A stretch of 64,000 bases of DNA from Bifidobacterium sp. ESL0704 (GCF_029392075.1 NZ_CP113929.1:806001-870000), one strand, 5' to 3'; shown: positions 18,272 through 26,937, counted from the first letter of the stretch. Translations and numbers: made by a program. Notes: generated by a model from the sequence alone, not told the origin.

Positions 18272-19435
18272 ATGAGCGATACCATTCCTACTGGCCTGCC
18301 GCTGCGAAATGACTTGATCGGCGAGGTACCGTATGGTGCGCCGCAGCTCGACGTACCGGTGTGCCTGAACGTCAACGAAAACCCGTACCAGCCCGCGCCG
18401 GCGGTGGTCGATGAAATCGCCGAGGACGTCCGTAGGATCGCTCCGAGCTTAAACCGTTATCCCGACCGCGAGCATACCGCGCTGCGTCAGGCCTTTGCGG
18501 ATTATCTCGAACGCGAGTCGGGTGTGAAGCTCGGCGTCGAGCAGCTGTGGGGCGCCAACGGCAGCAACGAGATCATGCTCCAGCTCTTCCAGGCCTTCGG
18601 CGGGCCGGGTCGCAAGGCGCTGGGCGCGGACCCCACCTATTCGATGTACCCCGAATATGCGCGCGACACGTTCACACGTTGGGTCACGGTTGATCGCAAT
18701 CCCGATTTCTCGCTCAATCTTGAGGCTTTGCTTGCGGCGATGGAACGCGAACAGCCGTCGATCATACTGCTGACCAGCCCGAACAACCCGACCGGCACCA
18801 TTCTGCCGCCCGATCAGCTTGAGGCGGTGCTTAAGGCCGCACAAAACGCCAAGGTGGATGGCGCTGCAGCCGGCGTACACCCTGTGGTCGTGGTGGACGA
18901 GGCCTACATCGAATTCCGCACTCCCGGCACGCCGAGTGCGCTTGAACTGCTGGCTGGTTACCCGAACCTTGCGGTGAGCCGCACCATGAGCAAGGCCTTC
19001 GCTTTCGCCGGCGCTCGTGTGGGCTATCTGGCCGCGGCACCCGGCATCATCGATTGCGTGCGCATCGTGCGCATGCCCTACCATCTTTCCGCCGTCACCC
19101 AGGCCACGGCGCTCGCGGCGTTGAAACACACCGACGAGCAGTTGAGCCAGGTTGAGCATCTTCGTAAGACACGCGAAGCGACCGCCGCATGGCTGAAAAC
19201 GCTGACCTGGCATGGCAAGCCGATCCGGGTGGCGGATTCGCAATCCAACTTTGTTCTCTTCGGCGGAGCGTTCGAAGACCGGGAACGTATTTTCGATGAA
19301 CTATTGAAACGTGGCGTCCTCATCCGGGTGGTCGGGCCTGCCGGTTGGCTGCGTGTGTGCATGGGCACCGACGAGGAGATGACCCGTTTCCGCGAAGCAT
19401 TAACGCAGGTGCTGGCACAGCTTGAAAACGAATAG
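18272..19435 (+). CDS. hisC: Histidinol-phosphate aminotransferase
   Basis: This PLP enzyme transfers an amino group from glutamate to imidazole acetol-phosphate. The 387-residue chain has the typical N-terminal LNVNENPY and substrate region GANGSNEIMLQLFQAF. The PLP-contact TSPNNPTGT and VVVDEAYIEF follow. The Schiff-base lysine is in RTMSKAFAFAGARVGYL. The start at 18272 is chosen because AGGGA ends 6 bases upstream; ATGs at 18248 and 18269 are in frame but less well placed. The next his gene is 517 bases away, across a structured region. Confidence 0.95.
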   Translation: MSDTIPTGLPLRNDLIGEVPYGAPQLDVPVCLNVNENPYQPAPAVVDEIAEDVRRIAPSLNRYPDREHTALRQAFADYLERESGVKLGVEQLWGANGSNEIMLQLFQAFGGPGRKALGADPTYSMYPEYARDTFTRWVTVDRNPDFSLNLEALLAAMEREQPSIILLTSPNNPTGTILPPDQLEAVLKAAQNAKVDGAAAGVHPVVVVDEAYIEFRTPGTPSALELLAGYPNLAVSRTMSKAFAFAGARVGYLAAAPGIIDCVRIVRMPYHLSAVTQATALAALKHTDEQLSQVEHLRKTREATAAWLKTLTWHGKPIRVADSQSNFVLFGGAFEDRERIFDELLKRGVLIRVVGPAGWLRVCMGTDEEMTRFREALTQVLAQLENE

Positions 19436-19469
19436 CGGCCATCGCGATTCGTTGTGTCGGACGAATCGG

Positions 19470-19583
19470 GTCCTCTGCCACGTACTCATCGGCAACGCCG
19501 GCTATCGCAATCCATGGCGTTGGAGAAGGAGGAAACCGTTGGGAGGGGAGGTTTTCTTCGTCTTCCGTGCGTCGGCAGAGGAC
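19470..19583 (+). ncRNA. Predicted three-way-junction RNA structure
   Basis: The outer helix pairs GTCCTCTGCCACGTAC (19470-19485) with GTGCGT plus GGCAGAGGAC (19567-19583), leaving one bulged C and one G-U pair. Inside are two hairpins. One pairs CAACGCC (19493-19499) with GGCGTTG (19516-19522). The other pairs GGAGGAAACC (19528-19537) with GGTTTTCTTC (19550-19559), using two G-U pairs. All wobble pairs favour the plus strand. It could be a leader or regulatory element of hisB or a mobile palindrome. No known family was recognised. Confidence 0.45.
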
Positions 19584-19883
19584 GTTGTCGCAGCGTGTTG
19601 TATTGGTCACGGTCACTTGGTTCCTGGCCTGCCAGATAGCCTGACGACAATGGCAGATGTTTGGCATAGCGCGCAAGAGCAAGTACATATAAACGGGAAT
19701 CGGTGACACGGTCGCATCCCGCGAAAAACTTTCGATTTTCCATCGTATACTTAAGTTGCGCATCTTCTGTTTTGGCTCGCCTGTTGCGTCATCGGCGTGG
19801 AAGGCTGCTGGTGGGGACAGGCGCTATTATCTGATGGAGGCTGGGTTTGCGACTGATCGTCGAGACGATGCGTAAGAGGCGAT

Positions 19884-19911
19884 TTCACTTGGCCTCGCGA
19901 TGAATTATGAT
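19884..19911 (+). promoter_or_regulatory. Putative sigma-70-type promoter for hisB
   Basis: TTCACT (19884-19889) and TATGAT (19906-19911) are separated by 16 bases and lie about 42 bases before the hisB start. The match is moderate, and the site is proposed mainly because the upstream gap is long. Confidence 0.35.
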
Positions 19912-19952
19912 GGTATGAGCGTTGCGTTGTGTACAGCGACAAAGGAGTGGAT

Positions 19953-20555
19953 ATGGCGAGAGCGGCTACGATAGTACGCGAAACCAGCGAATCCAAGGTG
20001 GAGTTGAGCCTGAATCTTGATGGCACCGGAAAAACCGACATCGACACCTCGGTGCCTTTTTATAATCATATGATGACCGCGCTCGGCAAGCATTCGTTGA
20101 TCGACCTCAAGATTCGTGCAAGCGGCGATACCGACATCGACGTGCACCACACTGTCGAGGACACGGCCATCGTCTTCGGAGAAGCGCTGAAGCAAGCTCT
20201 AGGCGACAAGCGGGGCATCCGCAGGTTCGCCGACGCCACCGTGCCGCTTGACGAGGCGCTCGCCCGTGCCGTGGTCGACATCTCCGGGCGTCCCTACGCT
20301 GTGTGCACCGGAGAACCGGCAGGGTTCGAATACGCGATGATCGGCGGCCATTTCACCGGTTCGTTGGTGCGTCACGTTATGGAATCCATTGCCTTCCACG
20401 CCGACCTCTGCCTGCATATGCAAGTGCTCGCCGGCCGCGATCCGCACCATATTGCCGAAGCCGAATTCAAAGCACTGGCCCGCGCACTGCGGTTTGCGGT
20501 CGAACCCGATCCGCGCATCGCCGGCATCATTCCCAGCACGAAAGGGGCGCTGTGA
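19953..20555 (+). CDS. hisB: Imidazoleglycerol-phosphate dehydratase
   Basis: HisB dehydrates imidazole glycerol phosphate to imidazole acetol phosphate. The 200-residue monofunctional enzyme carries the two metal-ligand clusters [11 protein letters not shown] and FHADLCLHM followed by [14 protein letters not shown]. The start at 19953 is fixed by AAAGGAG 6 bases upstream; a longer in-frame reading to 19929 would include that site. The C-terminus ends in the usual STKGAL. The stop codon overlaps the start of the next gene (TGATG), implying translational coupling. Confidence 0.96.
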   Translation: MARAATIVRETSESKVELSLNLDGTGKTDIDTSVPFYNHMMTALGKHSLIDLKIRASGDTDIDVHHTVEDTAIVFGEALKQALGDKRGIRRFADATVPLDEALARAVVDISGRPYAVCTGEPAGFEYAMIGGHFTGSLVRHVMESIAFHADLCLHMQVLAGRDPHHIAEAEFKALARALRFAVEPDPRIAGIIPSTKGAL

Positions 20556-21400
20556 TGAACGAACGCAGCGATGACAACGAGCAAAACAACCATTTCGATG
20601 GTTTCGACAATTCCAACGACGAAAACGGCGGGTTGTTCAGCGATGAGGAGCTTGAAGCGGCACTGGCCGGTTTCGAAAAGGAATTCGCGGATGACCCTGA
20701 CGGCAAGGATGTTGACAACAACGACGGGACGGATTCCGACGGCTTAGACCTTGACGGTGACGCTTCCGGCGATACTCGAGGCAGCGGCTCCGACATGCAG
20801 TTCGGCGCCGCGAATGCCGGTGCGGCCGGTGCAGCCGGTGCGTATGGAGCGGGCGACGCCTCCGGGCAATCCGACCGTAAGATTACCGATGAGCTTGAGA
20901 AGATGGACTTTGACGAGGAGCTCGAAGGACTTCTCGGCAACCGTGCCAAGGTGGCCGTGCTCATTACCAGGCTGATTTCGGCGGAACTGCTTGCCGCATT
21001 CTGCCAGATCGCCGATATCTCCGCCGATTGCATTGCCGATGAGAACGGTGCCGTCGCCATTTTGCACAATCTCGACGGCGATGCGCCCGAAGGAGCCGCA
21101 AGGGATCTGACGAGCGTGGTCAACGGCATGCCGGCCGTGCTCTCGGTCAACCGTGCGGACAAGCTTGTCTCCACCCTGTACATGGGAGGGGAGCCGGGCC
21201 AGCAGTTCGCGCCCCCGGTGCTTTTCGCCACCACGCCCAAATGCGTCGAAGACCTGATGCTGGGCATCACCGACGTCTCCAGGCTCAAAGAGCAGGGCGA
21301 GCATATTGTGATGACTGCTGATTTCGACCGTAAGAAGGCCATGGGAGTGATTGCCGACCATACGCGTTCGCGTGGGCGCGGCAAACCCGATATCGAGTAG
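20555..21400 (+). CDS. Conserved-looking hypothetical protein with acidic N-terminus, in his operon
   Basis: The function is not recognised. The 281-residue protein begins with about 75 very acidic, low-complexity residues rich in Asp, Asn and Glu, then an alanine- and glycine-rich linker. The region from about residue 110 looks folded and includes LEKMDFDEELEGLLGNRAK and AVLITRLISAELLAAFCQIA. It ends with a lysine/arginine-rich tail, DHTRSRGRGKPDIE. There is no signal peptide or membrane segment. The start overlaps the hisB stop, with AAAGGGG upstream. Its place between hisB and hisH is one I recall from bifidobacterial his operons, which suggests a linked but unknown role. Confidence 0.7.
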   Translation: MNERSDDNEQNNHFDGFDNSNDENGGLFSDEELEAALAGFEKEFADDPDGKDVDNNDGTDSDGLDLDGDASGDTRGSGSDMQFGAANAGAAGAAGAYGAGDASGQSDRKITDELEKMDFDEELEGLLGNRAKVAVLITRLISAELLAAFCQIADISADCIADENGAVAILHNLDGDAPEGAARDLTSVVNGMPAVLSVNRADKLVSTLYMGGEPGQQFAPPVLFATTPKCVEDLMLGITDVSRLKEQGEHIVMTADFDRKKAMGVIADHTRSRGRGKPDIE

Positions 21401-21563
21401 GGCGTTTGAGCTGGGCGAAGCATAACCCGACGGTGTGCCGCGCAGGAGATGTCGGCAGCGAACCCGGCCGATCCGTTTCGCATGGTGAATGATTCTGATG
21501 TGCTGCAAGAATCTGGACGATACTTGAGATATCCGGACAAGTCCATGGAAACGAGGAATGACA

Positions 21564-22262
21564 ATGACCGCAGTGGTGGTGTTCGATTACGGCTTCGGCA
21601 ATGTACGCTCGATGATGCGCGCACTGGCCCATATCGGTCTTGAGCCGACCCTGACCAGCAATCACCGTCAGGCACTTGAGGCCGATGGGCTTGTAGTGCC
21701 CGGTGTCGGTGCGTTCGCGGCATGTATGGACGGTCTCAAAGCCGTTGGCGGCGACCGAATCATTATCGAGCGTCTCAAGGCGGGGCGGCCGGTGCTGGGC
21801 GTGTGCGTCGGCCTGCAGATCATGTTCGTGCAAGGCAGCGAAGGCGGAACGGTTGCGAAGGGCCTTGGCATCATCGACGGCAGTGTGGACCTCCTTGACG
21901 CGGATGTGGTGCCGCATATGGGCTGGGACACCATTGCCGCACCGAAGGGTTCGGTGATTCTCAGAGGGCTTGAGGACCAGCGCTTCTATTTCGTGCATTC
22001 CTACGCTTCCATGAGCGCGTCCGTTCCCGCAAGACCTGTGGCTGCGGCGAATGCGACGGCCATGCAGGCCGATGAATATCACGGTCACACACAATCCTCC
22101 ATCGACGAGGTCGATACGCAAAAGGTGGGCTTCTGCGATTACGGACGCAGCCATTTTGTGGCCTCCTACGAGCGCGGCCCGCTTTCGGCCACCCAGTTCC
22201 ATCCGGAGAAATCAGGGGAGGCCGGGGCGCAATTGCTCAAGAACTGGGCGGCGACGCTCTGA
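21564..22262 (+). CDS. hisH: Imidazole glycerol phosphate synthase, glutaminase subunit
   Basis: HisH releases ammonia from glutamine for use by HisF. It is a class I amidotransferase of 232 residues. The nucleophile cysteine lies in GVCVGLQIMF, after VPGVGAFAACM. The catalytic His-Glu pair is in QFHPEKSGEAGA. GAGGA lies about 7 bases before the ATG at 21564, which is preferred over an ATG at 21558. An insertion around residues 145-180 (SASVPARPVAAANATAMQ) makes it slightly longer than average. No hisF is present in this window, so the partner subunit is encoded elsewhere. Confidence 0.94.
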   Translation: MTAVVVFDYGFGNVRSMMRALAHIGLEPTLTSNHRQALEADGLVVPGVGAFAACMDGLKAVGGDRIIIERLKAGRPVLGVCVGLQIMFVQGSEGGTVAKGLGIIDGSVDLLDADVVPHMGWDTIAAPKGSVILRGLEDQRFYFVHSYASMSASVPARPVAAANATAMQADEYHGHTQSSIDEVDTQKVGFCDYGRSHFVASYERGPLSATQFHPEKSGEAGAQLLKNWAATL

Positions 22263-22434
22263 ACCGACAACGACATTGGGGCGTACCTTGTCGCTGAACG
22301 ATGTCGCTGAACGAAGTTGCGGGCCTATGCGACAGCACTATCGGCGGCGTTGCGCAACGGTCCCGTTTTGGTGTTCGCTATGATGAAGTAACCGGCGATT
22401 GACAAGATCGCACGGCATGGTTAAGGAGAACAAT

Positions 22435-23163
22435 ATGCTGACATTGCTTCCGGCCGTTGATGTCCGGGGTGGCAGGGCCGTGCGTTTGCGGCAGGGCAAA
22501 TCCGGTTCCGAAACCGATTACGGCAGCCCTTACGAGGCGGCGCGGACATGGTTTGACGAGGGCGCGGACTGGATCCATCTGGTCGATCTCGACGCCGCGT
22601 TCGGCTCTGGTGACAACCGTTCGCGCCTGCGTGAGATCGGCGAAAAACTGGGCGACAAGGTCCATATCGAAATGAGTGGCGGCATTCGCGATGACGCCAG
22701 CCTCGGAGCCGTCTTCGCAGCCGGAGCGGCACGGGTCAATATCGGCACCGCCGCGCTGGAAAACCCCGAATGGACCGCCGAAGTCATTAAAAAATATGGA
22801 GACAAAGTGGCCATCAGCCTCGATGTCAAAGGCCATACCCTGGCCGGCCGCGGCTGGGTGAGCTCTGGCGGCGACCTCTTCGACACCATGGCCATGCTCG
22901 ATAAGGCCGGCTGCCGGCGCTACGTGGTCACGGACGTCGCCCATGACGGGATGATGGACGGGCCGAACCTGACATTGCTACGGAAGGTCGCCGAACGCAC
23001 GCCGGCCCGCGTCACCGCTTCCGGCGGCATCTCGAGTCTTGATGACATCCGTGCGGTCGCGGGACTGGAGGATATCGGCGTCGATGCCGCGATCCTCGGC
23101 AAGTCCCTGTATTCGCATGCCTTTACCTTGAAACAGGCGTTGGCCGTGGCGCGGCGGCAGTAG
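22435..23163 (+). CDS. priA: Phosphoribosyl isomerase HisA/PriA
   Basis: The beta/alpha-barrel enzyme isomerises ProFAR to PRFAR in histidine synthesis. In many actinobacteria the PriA form also acts as TrpF. The 242-residue sequence starts [18 protein letters not shown], containing the catalytic Asp, and has [10 protein letters not shown], the second catalytic Asp in [15 protein letters not shown], and [18 protein letters not shown] precedes the ATG. Whether it keeps TrpF activity cannot be decided here, because no trp genes are in view. Confidence 0.92.
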   Translation: MLTLLPAVDVRGGRAVRLRQGKSGSETDYGSPYEAARTWFDEGADWIHLVDLDAAFGSGDNRSRLREIGEKLGDKVHIEMSGGIRDDASLGAVFAAGAARVNIGTAALENPEWTAEVIKKYGDKVAISLDVKGHTLAGRGWVSSGGDLFDTMAMLDKAGCRRYVVTDVAHDGMMDGPNLTLLRKVAERTPARVTASGGISSLDDIRAVAGLEDIGVDAAILGKSLYSHAFTLKQALAVARRQ

Positions 23164-23309
23164 CGTTGTAGCCGCTGGGCTGGTTGGATTTTCGGGCACG
23201 ACGTATAGCGATATTTTCGGTATGCTGAAAAGTGATCGAAAATGATTGCCGGATGTGTATGATGCCTTCTTGGATGCAATCATGCGAAGAGCAGGGAAAG
23301 AGGAAAGCG

Positions 23310-23966
23310 ATGAAAGGTGCGCTTTTTGATTTGGACGGCGTGATCGCCGATACCGCCGTCTATCATTTTCAGGCGTGGCGCAAGCTGGTGCGAGACCACT
23401 TCGGCCGCGAGCTGCCGGATGCGCTGGAGGAGAAGACCAAGGGCGTCAGCCGTGTCGACTCGCTCAAGGTGATTCTGGACTATCTGGGCGTCACTGTTCC
23501 GCAGGAGCAGTTTGACGCGCTGGCCACAGAAAAGAACGAGGCGTACCGCGCTCTTTTGGCCGGGCTCACCTCGGCCGATATCCTGCCGGGCATCCCCGAA
23601 CTGATCGAGCAGATGAAACAGCACGGCGTGAGGCTATCGCTGGCCTCGGCGAGTATGAACGGGCCGTTTATCCTTGAAAAACTTGGACTTTCGGATACGT
23701 TTGACGCTATCGCCGACCCGAGCAAAGTGGCGGCGGGCAAACCGGCTCCCGACATCTTCCTGGAGGCGGCATCCGAAATCGGCTTCGACCCGAGTGATTG
23801 CGTCGGTCTTGAGGACTCGGTCGCAGGCATCACCGCCATCAACGCCGCCGGTGCGTTTTCGGTGGGTGTAGGCGATCCCGACGAACTCGGCCATGCGAAG
23901 ATGCTGGTACCGGATACCGCAGCGTTGCGTTTCGATGACATCGAAAATGCATGGGAACGTCGGTAA
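23310..23966 (+). CDS. pgmB: HAD-superfamily hydrolase, beta-phosphoglucomutase-like
   Basis: A 218-residue HAD protein. Motif I is FDLDGVIADTA, with the nucleophile and acid/base aspartates. The cap begins with YHFQAWRKL, motif II is SLASASMN, motif III lysine falls in AAGKPAPDIF, and motif IV is GLEDSVAGI. The cap residues and the KTKGVSRVDSL segment are characteristic of beta-phosphoglucomutase, which interconverts beta-glucose 1- and 6-phosphates released by maltose or trehalose phosphorylases. AGAGGAAAG precedes the start. No phosphorylase is adjacent, so the substrate is inferred only from motif similarity. Confidence 0.85.
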   Translation: MKGALFDLDGVIADTAVYHFQAWRKLVRDHFGRELPDALEEKTKGVSRVDSLKVILDYLGVTVPQEQFDALATEKNEAYRALLAGLTSADILPGIPELIEQMKQHGVRLSLASASMNGPFILEKLGLSDTFDAIADPSKVAAGKPAPDIFLEAASEIGFDPSDCVGLEDSVAGITAINAAGAFSVGVGDPDELGHAKMLVPDTAALRFDDIENAWERR

Positions 23967-24106
23967 TTCCTGGAACATATCGCAGGTCGATAGAGGTCGG
24001 ATTGCGAATGGCAGAATTCCGCCAATCCGAAACATTCATCGGCCGACTCTAAAGCCGGACTGCGGGTTTAACTGGAATGTAATGTGAGGGTGAGACCATA
24101 GTAACT

Positions 24107-25444
24107 ATGGATAAACAGCAAGAATTCGCCTTGCGTACCGTCGAGGAACGCGATGTGCGATTTATTCGTTTGTGGTTCACCGACGTGCTGGGGACGCTGA
24201 AGTCCGTGGCCATCGCCCCTGCTGAGCTCGAGGACGCGTTCGAGGAAGGTCTGGGATTCGACGGTTCCGCGATCGAGGGCATGACCCGCGTCTCGGAGGA
24301 CGACATGATCGTCAAGCCCGATCCGTCGACCTTCCAGCTGCTGCCTTGGCGCGACGGGCCGCAAGGCACCGCCCGCATGTTCTGCAACATCCTGACCCCT
24401 GACGGCGAACCGTCGCTCGGCGACCCCCGCCACGTCCTGGAGCAGGAACTGGACAAGGCCAAGGAGAAGGGATTCACCTTCTACGTCCACCCCGAGATCG
24501 AGTTCTATCTTTTCCAGCAACAGGATGACTGGGGGGTGCCGCCAACTCCCGTCGACTACGGCACCTACTTCGACCATGTGCCGCGCAGCCCCGGGATGGA
24601 CTTCCGTCGCGCCGCCGTCAACATGCTCGAGCAGATGGGCATTTCCGTCGAATACTCGCACCATGAGGTCGGCCCCGGCCAGAACGAGATCGATCTGCGC
24701 TACGCCGACGCGATGGCGACCAGCGACAACATCATGACCTTCCGCACGGTGGTCAAGGAGATTTCGCTGGAACGCGGCATCCACGCCAGCTTCATGCCCA
24801 AGCCCCTGACCGACCAGCCCGGCAGCGGCATGCACACCCACCTAAGCCTCTTCGAAGGGGATTCGAACGCCTTCTACGAAGCCGGCCAGGAGTTCAACAT
24901 GTCGCTGATCGCCCGCCAGTTCGCCGCGGGCATCCTCTACCATGCCCGCGAAATCAGCGCGATCACCAACCAGTACGTCAACTCCTACAAGCGGCTGTGG
25001 GGCGGCAACGAGGCTCCGAGCTACGTGTGCTGGGGCCACAACAACCGTTCCGCTCTGCTGCGCATCCCGCAGTACAAGCCCGGTAAAGGCAATTCGGCGC
25101 GTATGGAATACCGTGCGCTCGACCCGGTCGCGAACCCGTACCTCGCATTTTCGGTGCTGCTGGCCAGCGGTCTTGACGGCATCGAGCAGAAGATGACGTT
25201 AGCCGAACCCACCAGCGACGCGGTCTGGGACCTGACCGGCGCGGAACGCAAGGCCATGGGTATCGAGCCGTTGCCGGAGAGCCTCGATGAGGCGTTGAAA
25301 GTGATGGAGAAATCCGACTTCGTCGCCGGAGTCCTCGGCGAGCATGTCTTCGAATATTTCCTGCGCAACAAGCGTCAGGAGTGGAACGATTATCGTCGTC
25401 AGGTGACCCGCTACGAGCTGGAGAAGTTCCTTCCTAAGCTCTAG
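24107..25444 (+). CDS. glnA: Glutamine synthetase, type I
   Basis: This enzyme makes glutamine from glutamate, ammonia and ATP as a dodecamer. The 445-residue protein has the N-terminal beta-grasp domain with GFDGSAIEGM. The catalytic domain contains FYVHPEIEFYLF, EVGPGQNEIDL, FMPKPLTDQPGSGMHTH and the ATP-site NRSALLRIP. No adenylylation-type tyrosine loop of the classical GlnA1 C-terminus is obvious, which fits the shorter GlnA2-like, alpha-type branch of actinobacteria. It follows the his genes, as in other bifidobacteria. A 7-bp hairpin follows the stop. Confidence 0.94.
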   Translation: MDKQQEFALRTVEERDVRFIRLWFTDVLGTLKSVAIAPAELEDAFEEGLGFDGSAIEGMTRVSEDDMIVKPDPSTFQLLPWRDGPQGTARMFCNILTPDGEPSLGDPRHVLEQELDKAKEKGFTFYVHPEIEFYLFQQQDDWGVPPTPVDYGTYFDHVPRSPGMDFRRAAVNMLEQMGISVEYSHHEVGPGQNEIDLRYADAMATSDNIMTFRTVVKEISLERGIHASFMPKPLTDQPGSGMHTHLSLFEGDSNAFYEAGQEFNMSLIARQFAAGILYHAREISAITNQYVNSYKRLWGGNEAPSYVCWGHNNRSALLRIPQYKPGKGNSARMEYRALDPVANPYLAFSVLLASGLDGIEQKMTLAEPTSDAVWDLTGAERKAMGIEPLPESLDEALKVMEKSDFVAGVLGEHVFEYFLRNKRQEWNDYRRQVTRYELEKFLPKL

Positions 25445-25466
25445 GAACCGCCTCTTCTGCGGCTCC
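25444..25466 (+). terminator. glnA terminator-like hairpin
   Basis: GGAACCGC pairs with GCGGCTCC across a 7-base loop immediately after the stop, with one A-C mismatch. No strong T-tract follows, so this is a modest terminator candidate. Confidence 0.4.
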
Positions 25467-25476
25467 ATACGAATTG

Positions 25477-25585
25477 CGCCATAAATAAGCCGTTGCTCGT
25501 CGGGAAATGGCTTAAATATGGCGTATTTTTGTTTTCCCGTCATAATTGAGCTGATGAGCGCCACTCAGAGGCTCAATTATGACGG
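25477..25585. repeat. Tandem hairpin array B, two units, 61-bp dyad spacing
   Basis: Unit 1 pairs CGCCATAAATAAGCC (25477-25491) with GGCTTAAATATGGCG (25509-25523), with two mismatches. Unit 2 pairs CCGTCATAATTGAGC (25537-25551) perfectly with 25571-25585. The arms look homologous, and the dyad centres are 61 bases apart. The array lies between the convergent glnA and lysozyme-like genes, where the hairpins may also terminate transcription from both sides. Confidence 0.6.
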
Positions 25586-25600
25586 AAATGGGTGTGTGGT

Positions 25601-26524
25601 TTATTGGCGTGGATCGCCGAACCAGTTGTTGTAGATCAGGGCGAAGTTGCGGTTGCCGTAGCTGGAACAGGAGTCGCCCTCGCCGAAGCCGGCCTTCAGC
25701 GAAGCGGTATTTGGCTGGTAGGGCGTGTAGACGTAGAGCAGGGCGGTAGCTTGGTTGCGGATATAGACCTGTGAGCCGCCGCAGCTTTTGTTCGGATGGT
25801 ACTGCACGTAGTTGAGCGTGCCGACATGGTAGCCGTACTGGCTTTCGTGGGCCTGATAGTACTTGAACCGTTTGGCCGAGCCGTAGACCTGGTTGAAGAA
25901 GCCGGCATATTGCGGGTCGCAATCGGCGTCGTCCGGGCAGCTCAGGCCCATGGCGGCCTTGTATTGGAAATCGGTGGGGTTGGCCGAACCGATGAGATGC
26001 TGCTCCTTTTGCATCACGGTCAGGAGCACTTTTTCGCTGACGCCGCAGGCCTGCGAGGATTTGTAGATGATGGCGCTCGCGGATTCGGCTTTGGCGCCTT
26101 TGTAGGCATTGCAGAGACTGTTGGCGGCGATGTCGGTGGTGTCGAAGGTCTTGACGGGCAGGCAGTTCGCCGAGGTACAGTTCGGTCCATGCTTGATAAT
26201 GAAGGCCTGCACTTCGGCCTGGTTCATGGCGTCCGCATTGAAGAACTGTGCGTCGGAGATGATGTCGCCGGGGTCGAAATCGTATTGCCGCACCATTTCT
26301 TCCTGTCGCTTCTGCGCATCCGTGACCTCGATATGCCATTGGACCAGGCGAACGAGTCCCATCACCAAGGCCATCACGCAGATGACCGCAACGATGCCGC
26401 CGAGAACGACACTTACTTTCGCAGGAACACTGGCCTTGCGCCACTTGCATTTGTAGCTCGCAAGGAATGCGGCGTGGGAACGGGAACGACTACGAGACTT
26501 GGAAGATGAGGTCACAGCAACCAT
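25601..26524 (-). CDS. Membrane-anchored lysozyme-like (putative cell-wall hydrolase) protein
   Basis: A 307-residue protein with a basic serine/arginine-rich cytoplasmic start, one transmembrane segment near residues 37-62 (VVLGGIVAVICVMALVMGLV) and an extracellular domain. Eight or more cysteines suggest disulphides. The segment VLLTVMQKEQHLI places a glutamate as in goose-type lysozyme or lytic transglycosylase folds. The C-terminal region with CGGSQVYIRNQATALLYVYTPY and GNRNFALIYNNWFG matches a domain I recall from secreted actinobacterial proteins. Peptidoglycan cleavage is inferred, not shown. Tandem hairpin arrays flank it on both sides. Confidence 0.65.
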   Translation of the reverse strand: MVAVTSSSKSRSRSRSHAAFLASYKCKWRKASVPAKVSVVLGGIVAVICVMALVMGLVRLVQWHIEVTDAQKRQEEMVRQYDFDPGDIISDAQFFNADAMNQAEVQAFIIKHGPNCTSANCLPVKTFDTTDIAANSLCNAYKGAKAESASAIIYKSSQACGVSEKVLLTVMQKEQHLIGSANPTDFQYKAAMGLSCPDDADCDPQYAGFFNQVYGSAKRFKYYQAHESQYGYHVGTLNYVQYHPNKSCGGSQVYIRNQATALLYVYTPYQPNTASLKAGFGEGDSCSSYGNRNFALIYNNWFGDPRQ

Positions 26525-26563
26525 GCTATCGTGCGCCCCTGAGAGTTTTCGGGGGAGTGCGGT

Positions 26564-26873
26564 TGGAGGTTTGGCGACGCTGGTGGGCGGTTGCGCGTCA
26601 TGTTTCCTCCGGTAGTGTGTGTTGCTGGAGGTTTTGCGACGTCAATGGCCGATAAAGTGTCGCAAAACCTCCACTAGCTTAGGACGCTGGAGGATTCACG
26701 ACGCCAAGTGGCGGGAAGGTGTCGTAAGTCCTCCAGTTGTCAGTGTTGGTGGAGGATTCATGACGCCAAGCGGTGGAAAAGTGTCGTAAGTCCTCCAGTT
26801 GTCAGTGTTGGTGGAGGATTCACGACGCCGATGGTCGGTTTAGCGTCATAAATCCTCCAGCAGCATAAGCTTA
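26564..26873. repeat. Tandem hairpin array C, five units, exact 62-bp period
   Basis: TGGAGG begins units at 26564, 26626, 26688, 26750 and 26812. Each unit folds with a matching CCTCC arm; dyad centres are 62 bases apart in every case even though the hairpins differ in loop length and arm sequence. Unit 2 has a perfect 14-bp stem, GGAGGTTTTGCGAC with GTCGCAAAACCTCC. Units 3-5 use GGATTCACGAC or GGATTCATGAC instead and remain mostly paired. Small inner palindromes, for example GCCAAGTGGC, sit near the centres. The array fills the gap between the lysozyme-like gene and hrpA; no open frame is supported there. Confidence 0.85.
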
Positions 26874-26937
26874 AAGCCGGATTCGACCATGTCGAGCTGG
26901 CGATGAAGCTGTATCGGGCTCTAGCAGTCGAGGCGGC

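Larger units (their letters stand above)
19436..19952. other. hisC-hisB intergenic region, no supported gene
   Basis: The gap is unusually long for a his operon. Short frames occur on both strands (for example 19422-19706 plus and 19486-19743 minus) but lack ribosome sites and recognisable sequence. It contains an 8-bp hairpin (19445-19452 with 19461-19468), the branched structure at 19470-19583, and a putative promoter for hisB. An internal transcription start therefore seems likely. Confidence 0.6.

Noticed and set aside
19422..19706. Small plus-strand ORF after hisC
   Set aside because: It overlaps the end of hisC, has no ribosome site, and spans the predicted branched structure.
26564..26873. 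CRISPR array
   Set aside because: Regular repeats are present, but the whole 62-bp unit is repeated without unique spacers, each unit is palindromic, and no cas genes are nearby.
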